Notes: generated by a model from the letters alone, not told the origin. DNA of 64,000 bases from Candidatus Gastranaerophilales bacterium (GCA_944325105.1 CALUYW010000002.1:105120-169119), one strand, 5' to 3'. Numbered from the stretch's first letter, positions 46,462-55,705 are shown. Numbers and translations are program-made.

Positions 46462-48705
46462 GAGCACATCTTGAGGATAAACCTCATTTATTACTTCATT
46501 TGTTGCGCCTACTACGCAGAACTCTACAGGCGTATTTTCTTCAAGTCCTAGGTCTTTGTAGGATATTTTAAGCTCAATTACTTCTTTATAAGCATACTCG
46601 TCATGTTTCATAAGAACCATTTTCCATAACCCCCCGGGCATTGATACACTCAATATAGGAGGCAGGAGGTCTTTTTTGTTAAAAGAAAACATAACCTCAT
46701 GAGAGAAACTGTTTTTAAGTGTCGGGTAGATATTATTTGTCCTTGAGATTATTCTCACGGGAGACAAAGAGGCCTGAATTGCACTTCTTAAATAAATATG
46801 AATCTGATTTTTTAGGAAGTGATTACTCTTTGATACCGTCTGTTGATTTATTTCAAACTTAAAATAAAGGTTTTCACTATCACAACCGTAATATATGCCC
46901 CTTACGGCTTTCATTTTTGAAAATGTGGGTGAATCGGGTAAAAATATGTAGCCGGCATTTTCCCACTCATCAAACATTTCATCTTGCGTGCCGTCAATAA
47001 CGGGGCTAATGTGCCCAATAGCCTGCCTTATAGGCTTTCCGACCATAGAAATTAGAGGGATATTTAAGTAATCGGGAATTTGTGCATAAAAAATTCTATA
47101 GACATTTCTCAAGCGTTCTCTAAAAAGATAGTCAAAAATAATATCGCTGCCTGATTCGTTTGGCTCGCCATACCACCAGAACCAGTCAGAACCTTCGGCA
47201 ACAAATATTTCTTCCCTTGCCTCATAAATTGCCTTGTTGGCCTTTGCTTTGTCAATATTTGTTTTGGCTTTACTCAAAAGCTCTTTTGACATTTTTTCAA
47301 AATCTTGTTTTGTCTGGTTAAGATAGCGCCAAGCAACATTTTTTGTAGGCTCACCTATCCAGAGTTCAAAATTTCTGTTAATCCAAGAACCTGAGGCAAT
47401 TTTGTTAAGCTCTTCAGGAGTTGATTTGTCAATAAAATCACTTACAAGAGTAGTGCTTAAAGTGTCATCCTGCTCAATAAGCCTATAAAGCGTGTTCAGG
47501 AATTCTTCGCCGTCATTTTGATAGCTTTCCCAGCAATTTTCTCCATCCATTGCAATGGTTAAGAGATGATTTTCTTTAGGTGAATTTTGAAGTTTATTTT
47601 GTATGGTTTTAATCTTTTCATACAAATCATTTGCCGCAACTTCACTATCATAGCTGCCATAGCCAAAACCGACTAAATTTGCAAAAAATGAATCTGCAAA
47701 GATTAAATTTGTCTTATTTTTATCTTTTTTAAGAGCATAATTAACACAAAGCGCAAAGGGGTCTTCAAGATTTCCTTCAAAATCTCTTGCAAATTCTCTG
47801 CCTATACTGTTGGATAAAATTCCCTCATCAAGAACCGTCCAATCAATATTAAAGTATGAGAGAAGATTAAGTGTCTTTTTACTAACGCATTGCTCAGAAA
47901 GCCACAAACCCCTTGGGCGCTTGCCAAAAAGCTTTTCGAACTTATCCAACGCTCTTGCCACCTGCTCTTTGGCATCTTTAATACCACCCTCAAGAGTTTC
48001 CGGCAGATTTTCACAGTACGGGTAGTTATTTTCATGCATGTTTATTAAAAGCGGCAAAATCGGATGATAATAAGGGTTAGTAGATATTTCAATTCTGCCT
48101 TCGTCTTGATATTTTTTGTACGTAGGCAAAATGTCTTTAATTATTTGCAGCTGAATTTCGTATATTTTTTGCCTGTCCTCGAGTGTAAAATCTTTTTCCT
48201 TGTCTAAAAGATAATCCAGACCCTCATAGCGGTATCTGAACCTTTTATCTATCCAGCAAAGAGTAAAATTGGCCATAATATCGGCATAGTCCTGCTCGCT
48301 AAAACTGTCTATAAGAGAAGTTTTAGAATCACAATGCACCCTTATGTCATTTAGATGAGCGTAATGGGGACGAGAAAGAAGCATATTTGAATAATTTACA
48401 TCAAAGAAATTTTCTAAAATAAAAAGTTTGTCGTCACGGTCTAAATCTTTTGTATCACATAAAAGGAGTTTCAAGTGGATATCTTTTGCGCCGTTTATAT
48501 ATTTTTCAATTGAATCAATCAAAACGGGGGATATGTCAAAGTTAAGCTTAATATTTTTGAAATCTTCAAGCCTTATGAGCATATCAAGATAGTCTTTTGT
48601 AGCATGCAGACGCACCCAGGGCATTAGAAAATCACCGTTTGAATTTTCCTGATAAGATGGTTGATGAAAGTGCCAAATAAAGGCTATATTAAGCTTTTTA
48701 GTCAT
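46432..48705 (-). CDS. GH57 family alpha-glucan hydrolase/transferase
   Basis: A 757-aa enzyme. The N-terminus IAFIWHFHQPSYQ is the GH57 opening motif. The catalytic nucleophile is expected in GLWLSEQCVS (Glu near residue 269) and the acid/base Asp in LTIAMDGENCWE (near 387). SDWFWWYGEP is also typical of the group. A beta-rich C-terminal domain (about 590-757) may bind carbohydrate. There is no signal peptide and no F-x-G tag. Likely substrates are glycogen or starch; related enzymes are amylases, pullulanases and branching enzymes. AAGAGTG serves as ribosome site. Confidence 0.9.
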   Translation of the reverse strand: MTKKLNIAFIWHFHQPSYQENSNGDFLMPWVRLHATKDYLDMLIRLEDFKNIKLNFDISPVLIDSIEKYINGAKDIHLKLLLCDTKDLDRDDKLFILENFFDVNYSNMLLSRPHYAHLNDIRVHCDSKTSLIDSFSEQDYADIMANFTLCWIDKRFRYRYEGLDYLLDKEKDFTLEDRQKIYEIQLQIIKDILPTYKKYQDEGRIEISTNPYYHPILPLLINMHENNYPYCENLPETLEGGIKDAKEQVARALDKFEKLFGKRPRGLWLSEQCVSKKTLNLLSYFNIDWTVLDEGILSNSIGREFARDFEGNLEDPFALCVNYALKKDKNKTNLIFADSFFANLVGFGYGSYDSEVAANDLYEKIKTIQNKLQNSPKENHLLTIAMDGENCWESYQNDGEEFLNTLYRLIEQDDTLSTTLVSDFIDKSTPEELNKIASGSWINRNFELWIGEPTKNVAWRYLNQTKQDFEKMSKELLSKAKTNIDKAKANKAIYEAREEIFVAEGSDWFWWYGEPNESGSDIIFDYLFRERLRNVYRIFYAQIPDYLNIPLISMVGKPIRQAIGHISPVIDGTQDEMFDEWENAGYIFLPDSPTFSKMKAVRGIYYGCDSENLYFKFEINQQTVSKSNHFLKNQIHIYLRSAIQASLSPVRIISRTNNIYPTLKNSFSHEVMFSFNKKDLLPPILSVSMPGGLWKMVLMKHDEYAYKEVIELKISYKDLGLEENTPVEFCVVGATNEVINEVYPQDVLLTLNNEILQ

Positions 48706-48753
48706 AAAAAATCACTCTTAAAATAAACCGTAACATCCATTTATTATACTAAC

Positions 48754-48783
48754 TAAAAAGCCCATCGTTAATGGGCTTTTTAG
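48754..48783 (-). terminator. terminator of the small tagged helical gene
   Basis: The inverted repeat aaaaagcccat / atgggcttttt has a 5-base loop. It lies between the gene ending at 48809 and the GH57 gene, with T tracts on both strands. Confidence 0.8.
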
Positions 48784-48808
48784 TTGATTTATTTGTATTT
48801 AACAAATA

Positions 48809-49339
48809 TTATCTTTCGGGGTTTGATTTTGTTGCTATATCATAAATTTCTTTTATCGCAAATCCGCCTGCAACAACAGCAGTAAGCACGGTAGCAGCAA
48901 GTTTAACACCTTTTGCACCCTTGTGTTCTTTGGCAAATTTTACAATACCGTCTTTTGCACCTTTAAGAGTGTCAACAACTTTTGTTTTCGCACCCTTAAG
49001 AGTGTCAAGTGCCCTTGCGCCGAACTTTTTATTTGTTTCTACTGTTTGCTCAACAGTTTGTTCAATTTGCTCCGCCTTAGGAGCTTTTTTAAAGTGGGCT
49101 TTTATGCCTCTAAAGAAATTGGGAACAGTTTCTTTAAAGAATTTAGGTAATGTTTCTTTAAAGAAAGTAGCCACCTTTGAACCAATTGTCTTGAGAGCTT
49201 TTGGAAGAGCTATTTTTGCTTTCTTAGCACCTTCTTGAGCTGCTTCGGTTGTGGGGGCAGCATTACCAAAAGAAACAGAGTTTCTTGGAACTTGTGGTCT
49301 GTTTAGTGAAGAACCTGCATTAATTGCACCGATATTCAT
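48809..49339 (-). CDS. small tagged, basic helical protein with internal repeats
   Basis: A 176-aa lysine- and alanine-rich protein. The N-terminus MNIGAINAGSS followed by RNSVSFGNAAP carries the F-x tag. Two kinds of internal repeats follow: FFKETLPK / FFKETVPN / FFRGIKAH, and DTLKGAKTKVV / DTLKGAKDGIV. A hydrophobic segment near the end (LAATVLTAVVAGGFAI) could enter a membrane. AAAGGGAAA precedes the ATG. It is probably in one unit with the tagged gene upstream. No family was recognised; the amphipathic repeats recall apolipoprotein- or phasin-like surface binders, which is speculation. Confidence 0.6.
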   Translation of the reverse strand: MNIGAINAGSSLNRPQVPRNSVSFGNAAPTTEAAQEGAKKAKIALPKALKTIGSKVATFFKETLPKFFKETVPNFFRGIKAHFKKAPKAEQIEQTVEQTVETNKKFGARALDTLKGAKTKVVDTLKGAKDGIVKFAKEHKGAKGVKLAATVLTAVVAGGFAIKEIYDIATKSNPER

Positions 49340-49374
49340 TATATTTCCCTTTCAATTATTACTTTCAAATAAAC

Positions 49375-50022
49375 CTATATAGTGTCACCTATACCTAAAG
49401 CACCGGCAACTCTTGCCAAGTCTCTAAAGGTATCTTTAAGGGTTGCTTCTCTTTGTGTTTCATCAGCTATGTCGCCAACTTCACGACCTGCAAGAGTTGC
49501 AGCACCAACTGCTATAGCAGTATCTGCAACGTCCCCGCCTGTTTTAATACCTATTTTACCAAGACCGTTCATGACAGAGTCGGCATTTTTACCAAAAAGT
49601 TTTGACACGCCTCTCCTGAGTATTGTACCGTCGCCTCTGCCAGACAATTTTGCGGTATTTTCCGTCATATCTTTAGCCACATTGGAAAGTGCCTCGTTTT
49701 GAACTTTAGCACCTATATTACCTATTCTGCCGGCAATATTTGAAGTCGCAGCAGCTATTCCGTTTCTTAACTTCGGAGCAACCCTTCTAAAAGATAAAGC
49801 TGCAGCAGAAAAGCCTGCAACGGAAGCAAGTGAATTCACCAATTTTCTGCCTGCTTCAGTCTTTTTTAACTTTCCGTCTAAAACATCAGCAACGACATCA
49901 GGATTAAAGTCTTTATCAATATCAAAATCGCCCCTCTCAAGAGCTTCGGCACGAGCTTCCAAAACCTCTGGAGTAAGTCTTGCTGATGAAAAATTAACAC
50001 CTGTAACATTTTGTATTTGCAT
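49375..50022 (-). CDS. tagged helical protein of unknown function
   Basis: A 215-aa protein beginning MQIQNVTGVNFSSARLTPE, a short form of the F-tag. The remainder is alanine- and glycine-rich helix, including a weakly hydrophobic stretch (LASVAGFSAAALSF) and GDVADTAIAVGAATLAG. The ribosome site AGGTTAGGAG precedes the ATG. It lies 36 bp before the 176-aa tagged gene on the same strand, so the pair is probably one operon with the terminator at 48754. No known family was recognised. Confidence 0.55.
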   Translation of the reverse strand: MQIQNVTGVNFSSARLTPEVLEARAEALERGDFDIDKDFNPDVVADVLDGKLKKTEAGRKLVNSLASVAGFSAAALSFRRVAPKLRNGIAAATSNIAGRIGNIGAKVQNEALSNVAKDMTENTAKLSGRGDGTILRRGVSKLFGKNADSVMNGLGKIGIKTGGDVADTAIAVGAATLAGREVGDIADETQREATLKDTFRDLARVAGALGIGDTI

Positions 50023-50161
50023 ATTTTATGCTCCTAACCTTGCACCCATGGAAAGTCTGTAAAGAATTTTTTTTGCCTTATTACAGATATTTATTTAAAA
50101 ATTTTTACAAAACTTAACACCTGACAACAAAGCATTTTTTAAATTATACACTAATTTAAGC

Positions 50162-51382
50162 TTAAGTAAAATACTTTTTATCCCCCAACTCATCAGGTAA
50201 AAATCTCTGATATACATCAGGCGCATCGTGAGTGTATATGTATCCTTCTCCAAAGCCGTATTTTGCGGCGTCTTTGTAGTGGGCATCTCTTAAATGAAGA
50301 GGAGGTTTAAAATCCAGACCGTTTTTAATATCAGAGATTGCACTATCTACAGCGCAAATAGCCCGATTAGATTTTTTTGCACGCGCAACAAATTCTGTTG
50401 CCTGAGCAAGTGCAATTCTGCCCTCAGGCATACCAAGGTGCTCAACTGCCCTCAGCGCTGCTTCCGCCACAAGCAGAGCTCTAAAATCGGCATTGCCAAC
50501 ATCTTCTGACGCTACAACGAGTAATCTTCTTGCGATAAATCTCGGGTCTTCACCGGATACGAGCATTTTTGCAAGGTAATAAATTGCAGCGTCAGCATCA
50601 GAACCCCGAAGTGATTTTTGATAAGCGCTTGCAAGGTCATAGTGCTCATCTATGCCGTATTTTGCAGTCCTTTTTTGTAAAAGATTTTCTATCAAATCCT
50701 TACCCACTTCGCCTTTTGCAGCAAAGTAAGAATTTTCAACCGTATTGAGGGCAAATCTTGCATCTCCTCTTGCAAGTTTGACAATGGTTTCAACTGCTTC
50801 ATCAGTTATTTTAACATTTTGCGAGGGGTAATTTTTAAATAAATAATCATACCCTTTTTGAACAATTTTTCTAATGCTTAAATCGTCAATAGGGTTTAGG
50901 ATAATCACCTGAGCGCGCGATAAAAGAGCAGGAATTACTTGAAAAGAGGGGTTTTCCGTAGTTGAGCCCATAAGGTGAAAAGTCCCGTTTTCAATGTGGG
51001 GTAAAAGTGCATCCTGTTGAGTTTTTGAGTATCTGTGAATTTCATCTATAAAAACAATTGTTCTTACACCTGAGCGGAGATTTTCTTTTGCAGATGCTAC
51101 CGCGTCTTTGACATCTTTTACACCTGATGTAACAGCAGATAATTCAATAAAATTTGCATTATGATAATTTGCTATAAGCCTTGCAAGAGTAGTCTTACCG
51201 CAGCCCGGAGGCCCCCAGAGAATAAAAGAAAAAAGTCTTTTTGCTTTTATTAAATTATACACGGGCGAATTTTCACTTATAACATTTGTCTGCCCCAGAT
51301 ACTCATCAAGGCTTTTTGGGCGAAGCAGCTGAGCAAGAGGCATTTGTTTATTATTATCTTCTAGCGCGTCAAATAAATTCAT
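50162..51382 (-). CDS. rarA: replication-associated recombination protein A (MgsA)
   Basis: A 406-aa AAA+ ATPase of the RarA/MgsA/WRNIP1 family, acting at stalled replication forks. Walker A is LWGPPGCGKTTLA and Walker B IVFIDEIHRYSKTQQD. Sensor and arginine-finger regions follow (LMGSTTENPSFQVIPALLSR), then the tetramerisation C-terminus with GSDADAAIYYLAKML and LRDAHYKDA. Length is normal. The ATG stands six bases after TAGAAT, with no ribosome site, so the message looks leaderless. The start is only 14 bp from that of a divergent binding-protein gene. Confidence 0.94.
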   Translation of the reverse strand: MNLFDALEDNNKQMPLAQLLRPKSLDEYLGQTNVISENSPVYNLIKAKRLFSFILWGPPGCGKTTLARLIANYHNANFIELSAVTSGVKDVKDAVASAKENLRSGVRTIVFIDEIHRYSKTQQDALLPHIENGTFHLMGSTTENPSFQVIPALLSRAQVIILNPIDDLSIRKIVQKGYDYLFKNYPSQNVKITDEAVETIVKLARGDARFALNTVENSYFAAKGEVGKDLIENLLQKRTAKYGIDEHYDLASAYQKSLRGSDADAAIYYLAKMLVSGEDPRFIARRLLVVASEDVGNADFRALLVAEAALRAVEHLGMPEGRIALAQATEFVARAKKSNRAICAVDSAISDIKNGLDFKPPLHLRDAHYKDAAKYGFGEGYIYTHDAPDVYQRFLPDELGDKKYFT

Positions 51383-51396
51383 AGTATAATTCTATC
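51383..51396. promoter_or_regulatory. overlapping divergent -10 boxes between rarA and binding-protein gene
   Basis: The 14 bases between the two start codons hold TATAAT on the plus strand (51385-51390, six bases before ATG 51397). On the minus strand they hold TAGAAT (51394-51389, six bases before ATG 51382). Both -35 regions must lie inside coding sequence. Confidence 0.55.
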
Positions 51397-52638
51397 ATGC
51401 TAAAAAAGTTTTTTTTAACGGCATTATTAATATTAATTTTTGCGGCAGGAGCTTTATTTTACATTAAAAATAAAGACTCCAGAGAAGAGTTTACCCTCTG
51501 GACTATACAGTTAAAACCCGTTGCGACACAGGTAATTGAAGATACAATAAGAGAATTTGAAATAACCCACCCTGAAATTAATGTCATATGGGTTGATATA
51601 CCTATTTCAGAAGCTCAGAAAAGAACTCTTGCATCAATTTTAGGCGGCAATCCCCCGGATTTAATCAATTTAAACCCTGATTTTTCGGTAATCTTAGCTC
51701 AAAGGGGCGCGCTTGACTACTTTAGCGAAGAAGAAGCCAAAAAACTAAGCAAAAGCGCCACGGATATGCTTCGCTATGAGGATAAAATCTTTGCCCTGCC
51801 TTTTTATGCGACAAGTTCCGTTACTTTGTATAACACTCAAACATACAACTCTTGCGGATTTAGCGAAGTACCGAAAACCTATGAAGAGCTCTATAATATA
51901 GCTCCTCAGTTGAAAAATTGCTCCAATATCTACCCGCTTGCAATTAACCTGAATGAAAACGATTCTCTTGCAAAAATCTTAAACAAATACGGTATAAACA
52001 CTTTTGAAAGTGAAGAAGAAATACAAAAAGCGATTTTTGTATATGAAATGTTTAATGACATGTACAAAAAAAATCTAATCTCAAAAGACACTCTTAACAT
52101 AAATCACAGAGAGATGGCGGAAAAATACATGTCAAACAACGCCTCTTTTGTCGTTTTGGGGTCAAATTTTTTAAATATGGTAAAAGAAAATGCGCCCGAA
52201 ATATACGCTAAATCAGATATCAGCACTCAACTGACATCAAAAGGCGGCAAATACGACATCGCTCTTATGAATTTAATAATACCAAAATACGCTACACATA
52301 AAGCCCTAGCGCATGAGTTTGCGGCACTTTTAACAGATAAAAAAGCTCAAATTGAACTTGCAAAATTGACCAATGTTATTCCAATAAATGAAGATGCACT
52401 AAATGATGACTACTTTAGTAAATGTGATACGGATATAATAGCTAAAGCCCGCTGCGAGAGCATTAAGCAGCTTTCTAACTCGGGCAACAAAGACTTTGGC
52501 TCAAGGAACAAAAAAGAAATTAACGACGCCATAAATAAAACCGCAGAAAAAATTCTTTTAAACAACTCAATTACAAAAGCTCAAATAGAAAAAGAAGTAA
52601 GAGCTCTGGCAAAAAGAGTAAATGAACTTAGACAGTAG
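51397..52638 (+). CDS. membrane-anchored ABC sugar-binding protein
   Basis: A 413-aa extracellular solute-binding protein of the MalE/UgpB type. A hydrophobic N-terminus (FFLTALLILIFAAGALFYI) without a lipobox cysteine acts as signal or anchor. The fold is recognisable from FTLWTIQLKP, GGNPPDLINLNPDFSVILAQ and the conserved YATSSVTLYNT hinge region. It probably delivers an oligosaccharide, in keeping with the glucan enzymes here. No permease or ATPase gene is adjacent, so its partners are encoded elsewhere. The message seems leaderless. Confidence 0.82.
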   Translation: MLKKFFLTALLILIFAAGALFYIKNKDSREEFTLWTIQLKPVATQVIEDTIREFEITHPEINVIWVDIPISEAQKRTLASILGGNPPDLINLNPDFSVILAQRGALDYFSEEEAKKLSKSATDMLRYEDKIFALPFYATSSVTLYNTQTYNSCGFSEVPKTYEELYNIAPQLKNCSNIYPLAINLNENDSLAKILNKYGINTFESEEEIQKAIFVYEMFNDMYKKNLISKDTLNINHREMAEKYMSNNASFVVLGSNFLNMVKENAPEIYAKSDISTQLTSKGGKYDIALMNLIIPKYATHKALAHEFAALLTDKKAQIELAKLTNVIPINEDALNDDYFSKCDTDIIAKARCESIKQLSNSGNKDFGSRNKKEINDAINKTAEKILLNNSITKAQIEKEVRALAKRVNELRQ

Positions 52639-53332
52639 CGCTTTCGCCTTTTTTTATTTTCTCAAGAGTTTTAGCCGAACTTTCCTGCTCTTTAGAGAGT
52701 TCAAGCACAAAATCTATAGCCTCGCTATCACGCCTTATTGCCTCTTTTAATGACATAATCTGAGCATAGCTAAGCTCTTGAACCTTTTTAGGGTCAGCAA
52801 ATTCAAAAACTCTTTTAAAGTTTTCCTGAGTAGTTTCATCATATCCGGGCAGTTTCATTTTATACGAATACCACTTGTGGAACTGATGAGACATTACATA
52901 GATATTTAAAGGTAAATCCCTTAAAACAAACATCTCAGGAGTCTTAAAAGATATTTTTTTATTTAAAACCAAATTAAGATACAGCGCCTCAAGACCGCTC
53001 TTTGGAGTGATAAAGCCCTCTTGCTCTTTTACATAAGATAAAATCTTATCCGCATGAGCGATTTTTATAACTCTTGTACCTGATTTTTCAACGTATTCAA
53101 GAAGTTTTTCAGGGGTTTTAATGTTCTTTTTAACAATTTTTTTAACAACACTTTTAAGTTTTTGCATTTTTTCTTTTGTTTTTATGTCAAAAGAAACCGT
53201 CGCAAAAGAAGTTATATGCGAGCTTGATAAGCCGTTTGAATATGAATACATATTCTTATCAGGCAATTTTGGCGCATTTTTTTCCTGCATTAATAAAATC
53301 TGATTTAATAATAATCTTAATAATTTCCTCAT
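52628..53332 (-). CDS. protein of unknown function
   Basis: A 234-aa mostly helical, basic protein. A polar, serine-rich start (MYSYSNGLSSSHITSFATVS) is followed by a lysine-rich region and a compact helical part (LNLVLNKKISFKTPEMFVLR, YSYAQIMSLKEAI-like helices). The first 15 residues (LLRLLLNQILL) could be an amphipathic helix. No family was recognised. It converges with the binding-protein gene, overlapping by 11 bp. The start at 53332 lies close to a TATA-rich element without a ribosome site. Confidence 0.5.
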   Translation of the reverse strand: MRKLLRLLLNQILLMQEKNAPKLPDKNMYSYSNGLSSSHITSFATVSFDIKTKEKMQKLKSVVKKIVKKNIKTPEKLLEYVEKSGTRVIKIAHADKILSYVKEQEGFITPKSGLEALYLNLVLNKKISFKTPEMFVLRDLPLNIYVMSHQFHKWYSYKMKLPGYDETTQENFKRVFEFADPKKVQELSYAQIMSLKEAIRRDSEAIDFVLELSKEQESSAKTLEKIKKGESATV

Positions 53333-53437
53333 AACTATATAAAAACTTTTTTAAGTTAAAAATTGCTACAAAAAAATTTTTTGTGGGAAAATAAAAATCT
53401 TGAGAGGTTTTTTATAAGCGAAAGCCGAATCCATCAC

Positions 53438-54196
53438 ATGAAAATAAACAGTTTAGACAGAGCAAATTTTAAAGGATACAACAGTACACTAAAAAGAGTG
53501 CAAAATACTGTTGCAAATAAATTTGCAAAAATTGACCAAATAGGAGAGGGTACAAACATTGCTCTTGATTTTTTGGGAAAAGCCGTTCTTGTGCCTGCCA
53601 CAATTATGGTGGCATCAAAAGAACCAAAAGAAAAAAAGGAGTACTCGGCACTTAAAAACCCTATAGCAGCAACTTTTCAGTTAATGATGGAAGCGCCAAT
53701 TTTAATGTTGGGCTCGAATTTTATAGCAAAACTCGCAAATACGGGCAAACTGGACAGGGAGGGAAGCAATTTTTCATACAATGAAAAATTGTATCGGGAT
53801 AGGTTTATTGAAAACATAAAATCCGCAGCAAATGGGGATGAAAATTTTAAAAATACCACAAATGAACTTATAGAAAAGCTAAACAAAAAAGGTATGGGTA
53901 AAAATCTTAAAGAAAGTTTCCATGAAGCTATCGAAAATAGCTCCATAAGTACGAAAGAAACTCTTAAAAAATCACTAAAAGAATTTGATACAACACACAA
54001 AAGACTGTATCACCTGCAAAACAGAGTGTGTTTTGCCGCTGCAATTATACTCACTCCGATTTTATGCAAAGCGGAAGATTATTTCTTTCCAAAAATTATG
54101 AATCTCATAAAACATCCCAACGAAAACAAAAAGCCTAAAATGAGAATATCGCTTTATCATTTTAAAGCACAGAGTGCCAAAGGAGGTATAAAATGA
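53438..54196 (+). CDS. tagged membrane-associated protein
   Basis: A protein of about 252 residues starting MKINSLDRANFKGYNSTLK, one of the clearest F-x-G tags. Hydrophobic segments follow near residues 45-60 (FLGKAVLVPATIMVA), 75-100 (AATFQLMMEAPILMLGSNFI) and 200-215 (CFAAAIILTPILC), with a charged helical block between. The frame continues upstream to 53363, but the M-K-I start fits the tag pattern and the other family members. It is coupled to the next gene by ATGA. No known family was recognised. Confidence 0.55.
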   Translation: MKINSLDRANFKGYNSTLKRVQNTVANKFAKIDQIGEGTNIALDFLGKAVLVPATIMVASKEPKEKKEYSALKNPIAATFQLMMEAPILMLGSNFIAKLANTGKLDREGSNFSYNEKLYRDRFIENIKSAANGDENFKNTTNELIEKLNKKGMGKNLKESFHEAIENSSISTKETLKKSLKEFDTTHKRLYHLQNRVCFAAAIILTPILCKAEDYFFPKIMNLIKHPNENKKPKMRISLYHFKAQSAKGGIK

Positions 54197-54684
54197 TAAA
54201 ACCGATAGAAAAAGGTCTAAATAATTTTGCTCATTCTTCTTTTGTTAAAAGACATATAGATAAATGTATTCAAAACCCCGAATTCTTGACTAAAACCCTC
54301 TTGGCTACAAGCGTTTCAAAAGATGTTTTCGCCTATGCACTAAGAGTGCATAATACAATGAAAAACAACGAAATACCTGAAGATAAAAAGTCATTTGTTG
54401 CAAAAATGGACGCTACGACAGGCTTTATAACGGCAATAGTACAAATTTCTACAGGTCTTACACTTGCAAATAAAAAAGTCCAAGGAGCAATATGCAAGCG
54501 CCTTTTCTCATCTCTGGATAAAAACTCTAAACAATTTAAACAGGCAAGCTCAGGATTTGCAGTTGTTTCGACTCTTGTAGGTGCAACACTTTTAGCCAAA
54601 AGAATACTTGTACCTCTAATATCAGCTCCTATTGCAGGATATCTTGAAAACAATCATAAAAACGACACAAAAAAGGCAATTTAG
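54193..54684 (+). CDS. small membrane-associated protein of unknown function
   Basis: A 163-aa protein preceded by a strong AAGGAGGT site; its ATG overlaps the upstream stop (ATGA). Two hydrophobic stretches are visible: TGFITAIVQISTGLTLA and FAVVSTLVGATLLAKRILVPL. The N-terminus (LNNFAHSSFVKRH) has a phenylalanine-containing element that fits the tag only weakly. It probably works with the co-translated protein upstream. No family was recognised. Confidence 0.5.
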   Translation: MIKPIEKGLNNFAHSSFVKRHIDKCIQNPEFLTKTLLATSVSKDVFAYALRVHNTMKNNEIPEDKKSFVAKMDATTGFITAIVQISTGLTLANKKVQGAICKRLFSSLDKNSKQFKQASSGFAVVSTLVGATLLAKRILVPLISAPIAGYLENNHKNDTKKAI

Positions 54685-54709
54685 TTATATATTTTGTTTT
54701 ATTAAAAGT

Positions 54710-54976
54710 ATGACAAGTCCTATTAATAATGCCAATACTCAAATGACTTTTACACCTCCAAAGGTAGGTGTAGTACCAACACCGCCAAAAACCGGAGGTA
54801 TTACAAAAGACACTCTTGAAATCACAAACGCAAAGCCTCCTGAAGAACTAAAAAATGCAGGTATAAAAAAGAAAAAAAGCCCAATAAACATAGTTAACTA
54901 TCTGTGGCTCGGAGTAGGGCTTATATCATCTGCTATAGCAGGCAGTGAATTTTTAAAACTCATCAAAAAGCATTAA
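54710..54976 (+). CDS. small tagged single-span protein
   Basis: An 88-aa protein starting MTSPINNANTQMTFTPPKVG, a variant of the F-tag, followed by a proline-rich linker. One C-terminal membrane helix (YLWLGVGLISSAIAG) ends with the charged tail KLIKKH. The ATG at 54710 is chosen for its resemblance to other tagged starts; an in-frame upstream start would read through the end of the previous gene. It appears to be the last gene of this three-gene unit. Confidence 0.5.
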   Translation: MTSPINNANTQMTFTPPKVGVVPTPPKTGGITKDTLEITNAKPPEELKNAGIKKKKSPINIVNYLWLGVGLISSAIAGSEFLKLIKKH

Positions 54977-54981
54977 TTTAA

Positions 54982-55010
54982 TTGCAATATTTACTATCCG
55001 CCCATATAAT
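54982..55010 (+). promoter_or_regulatory. strong sigma-70-type promoter of the prepilin gene
   Basis: TTGCAA (54982-54987), a 17-base spacer and TATAAT (55005-55010). The transcript should start near 55017 and carry AAAGGTGG before the ATG at 55040. Confidence 0.8.
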
Positions 55011-55039
55011 ATTTTTATAGTATTACAAAAGGTGGATTT

Positions 55040-55705
55040 ATGAAAATAAAGCAAGGTTTTACACTGGCAGAGGTCTTAATCACGCTAACCATAATTGGCG
55101 TTGTTGCAGCTATTACCGTGCCATCTCTTATGATGAATGTTGATTTAGACAGAAAACAGGCTGAAACGGGCGTTAAAAAAGTCTATACTGCCGTAAATGA
55201 TGCCACAAGGCAAATTGTTATGATGGAAACAACTTCGCACAGCATGGGACAAGTTAACTGTGCTGACAGTGACTGTGTCAGAGATTTGTATGCAAAATAC
55301 TTGCAATTTATAAAAACATGTTCCTCAGGGGCACAAACTGATTGCCTTGAAGGTGCTCCGGCCACATCAAGCGACACAACAAGTTTCTACTCGACTGCAG
55401 CATACGCGGCAGACCCGCAACAATCGGGAGGAAGTGTAGATTTCACCGGTAAATCGCTTGCAGTACTTGCCGATGGAACACTTATGGGCTTTAAATACGA
55501 CAACACTTGCTCAATGGTAACAAAAGCAGTAATTAACTACGAAGAAGAAATGACTGATGTGTCAGGTGCTTGTGTTGAAGTCGCAATTGATGTAAACGGC
55601 CCTAAAAAACCAAACAAAACCGCACGCGACAGATTTCAATTCCCTGTGGGGAAATTGGGCGTTAAAATGATGCCTAAAAATTCTACAAGCTCAACAACTC
55701 CCTAA
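55040..55705 (+). CDS. type IV prepilin-like protein
   Basis: A 221-aa pseudopilin or pilin. The N-terminus MKIKQGFTLAEVLITLTIIG is a classic class III signal: cleavage after the glycine, Phe+1, Glu+5 and a hydrophobic spine. The globular part is rich in Ser/Thr and Ala, with cysteines in NCADSDC, KTCSS, TDCLEG, NTCSM and GACVE that can form disulfides. Such proteins make type IV pili or type II-like fibres. A dedicated promoter and terminator flank it, so it is a single-gene unit. No pilus-assembly genes lie here. Confidence 0.88.
   Translation: MKIKQGFTLAEVLITLTIIGVVAAITVPSLMMNVDLDRKQAETGVKKVYTAVNDATRQIVMMETTSHSMGQVNCADSDCVRDLYAKYLQFIKTCSSGAQTDCLEGAPATSSDTTSFYSTAAYAADPQQSGGSVDFTGKSLAVLADGTLMGFKYDNTCSMVTKAVINYEEEMTDVSGACVEVAIDVNGPKKPNKTARDRFQFPVGKLGVKMMPKNSTSSTTP

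Noticed and set aside
48961..49160. DNA-level tandem repeat or CRISPR-like array in the 176-aa gene
   Set aside because: The repeats are short, in frame and protein-coding; no spacers or constant direct repeats are present.
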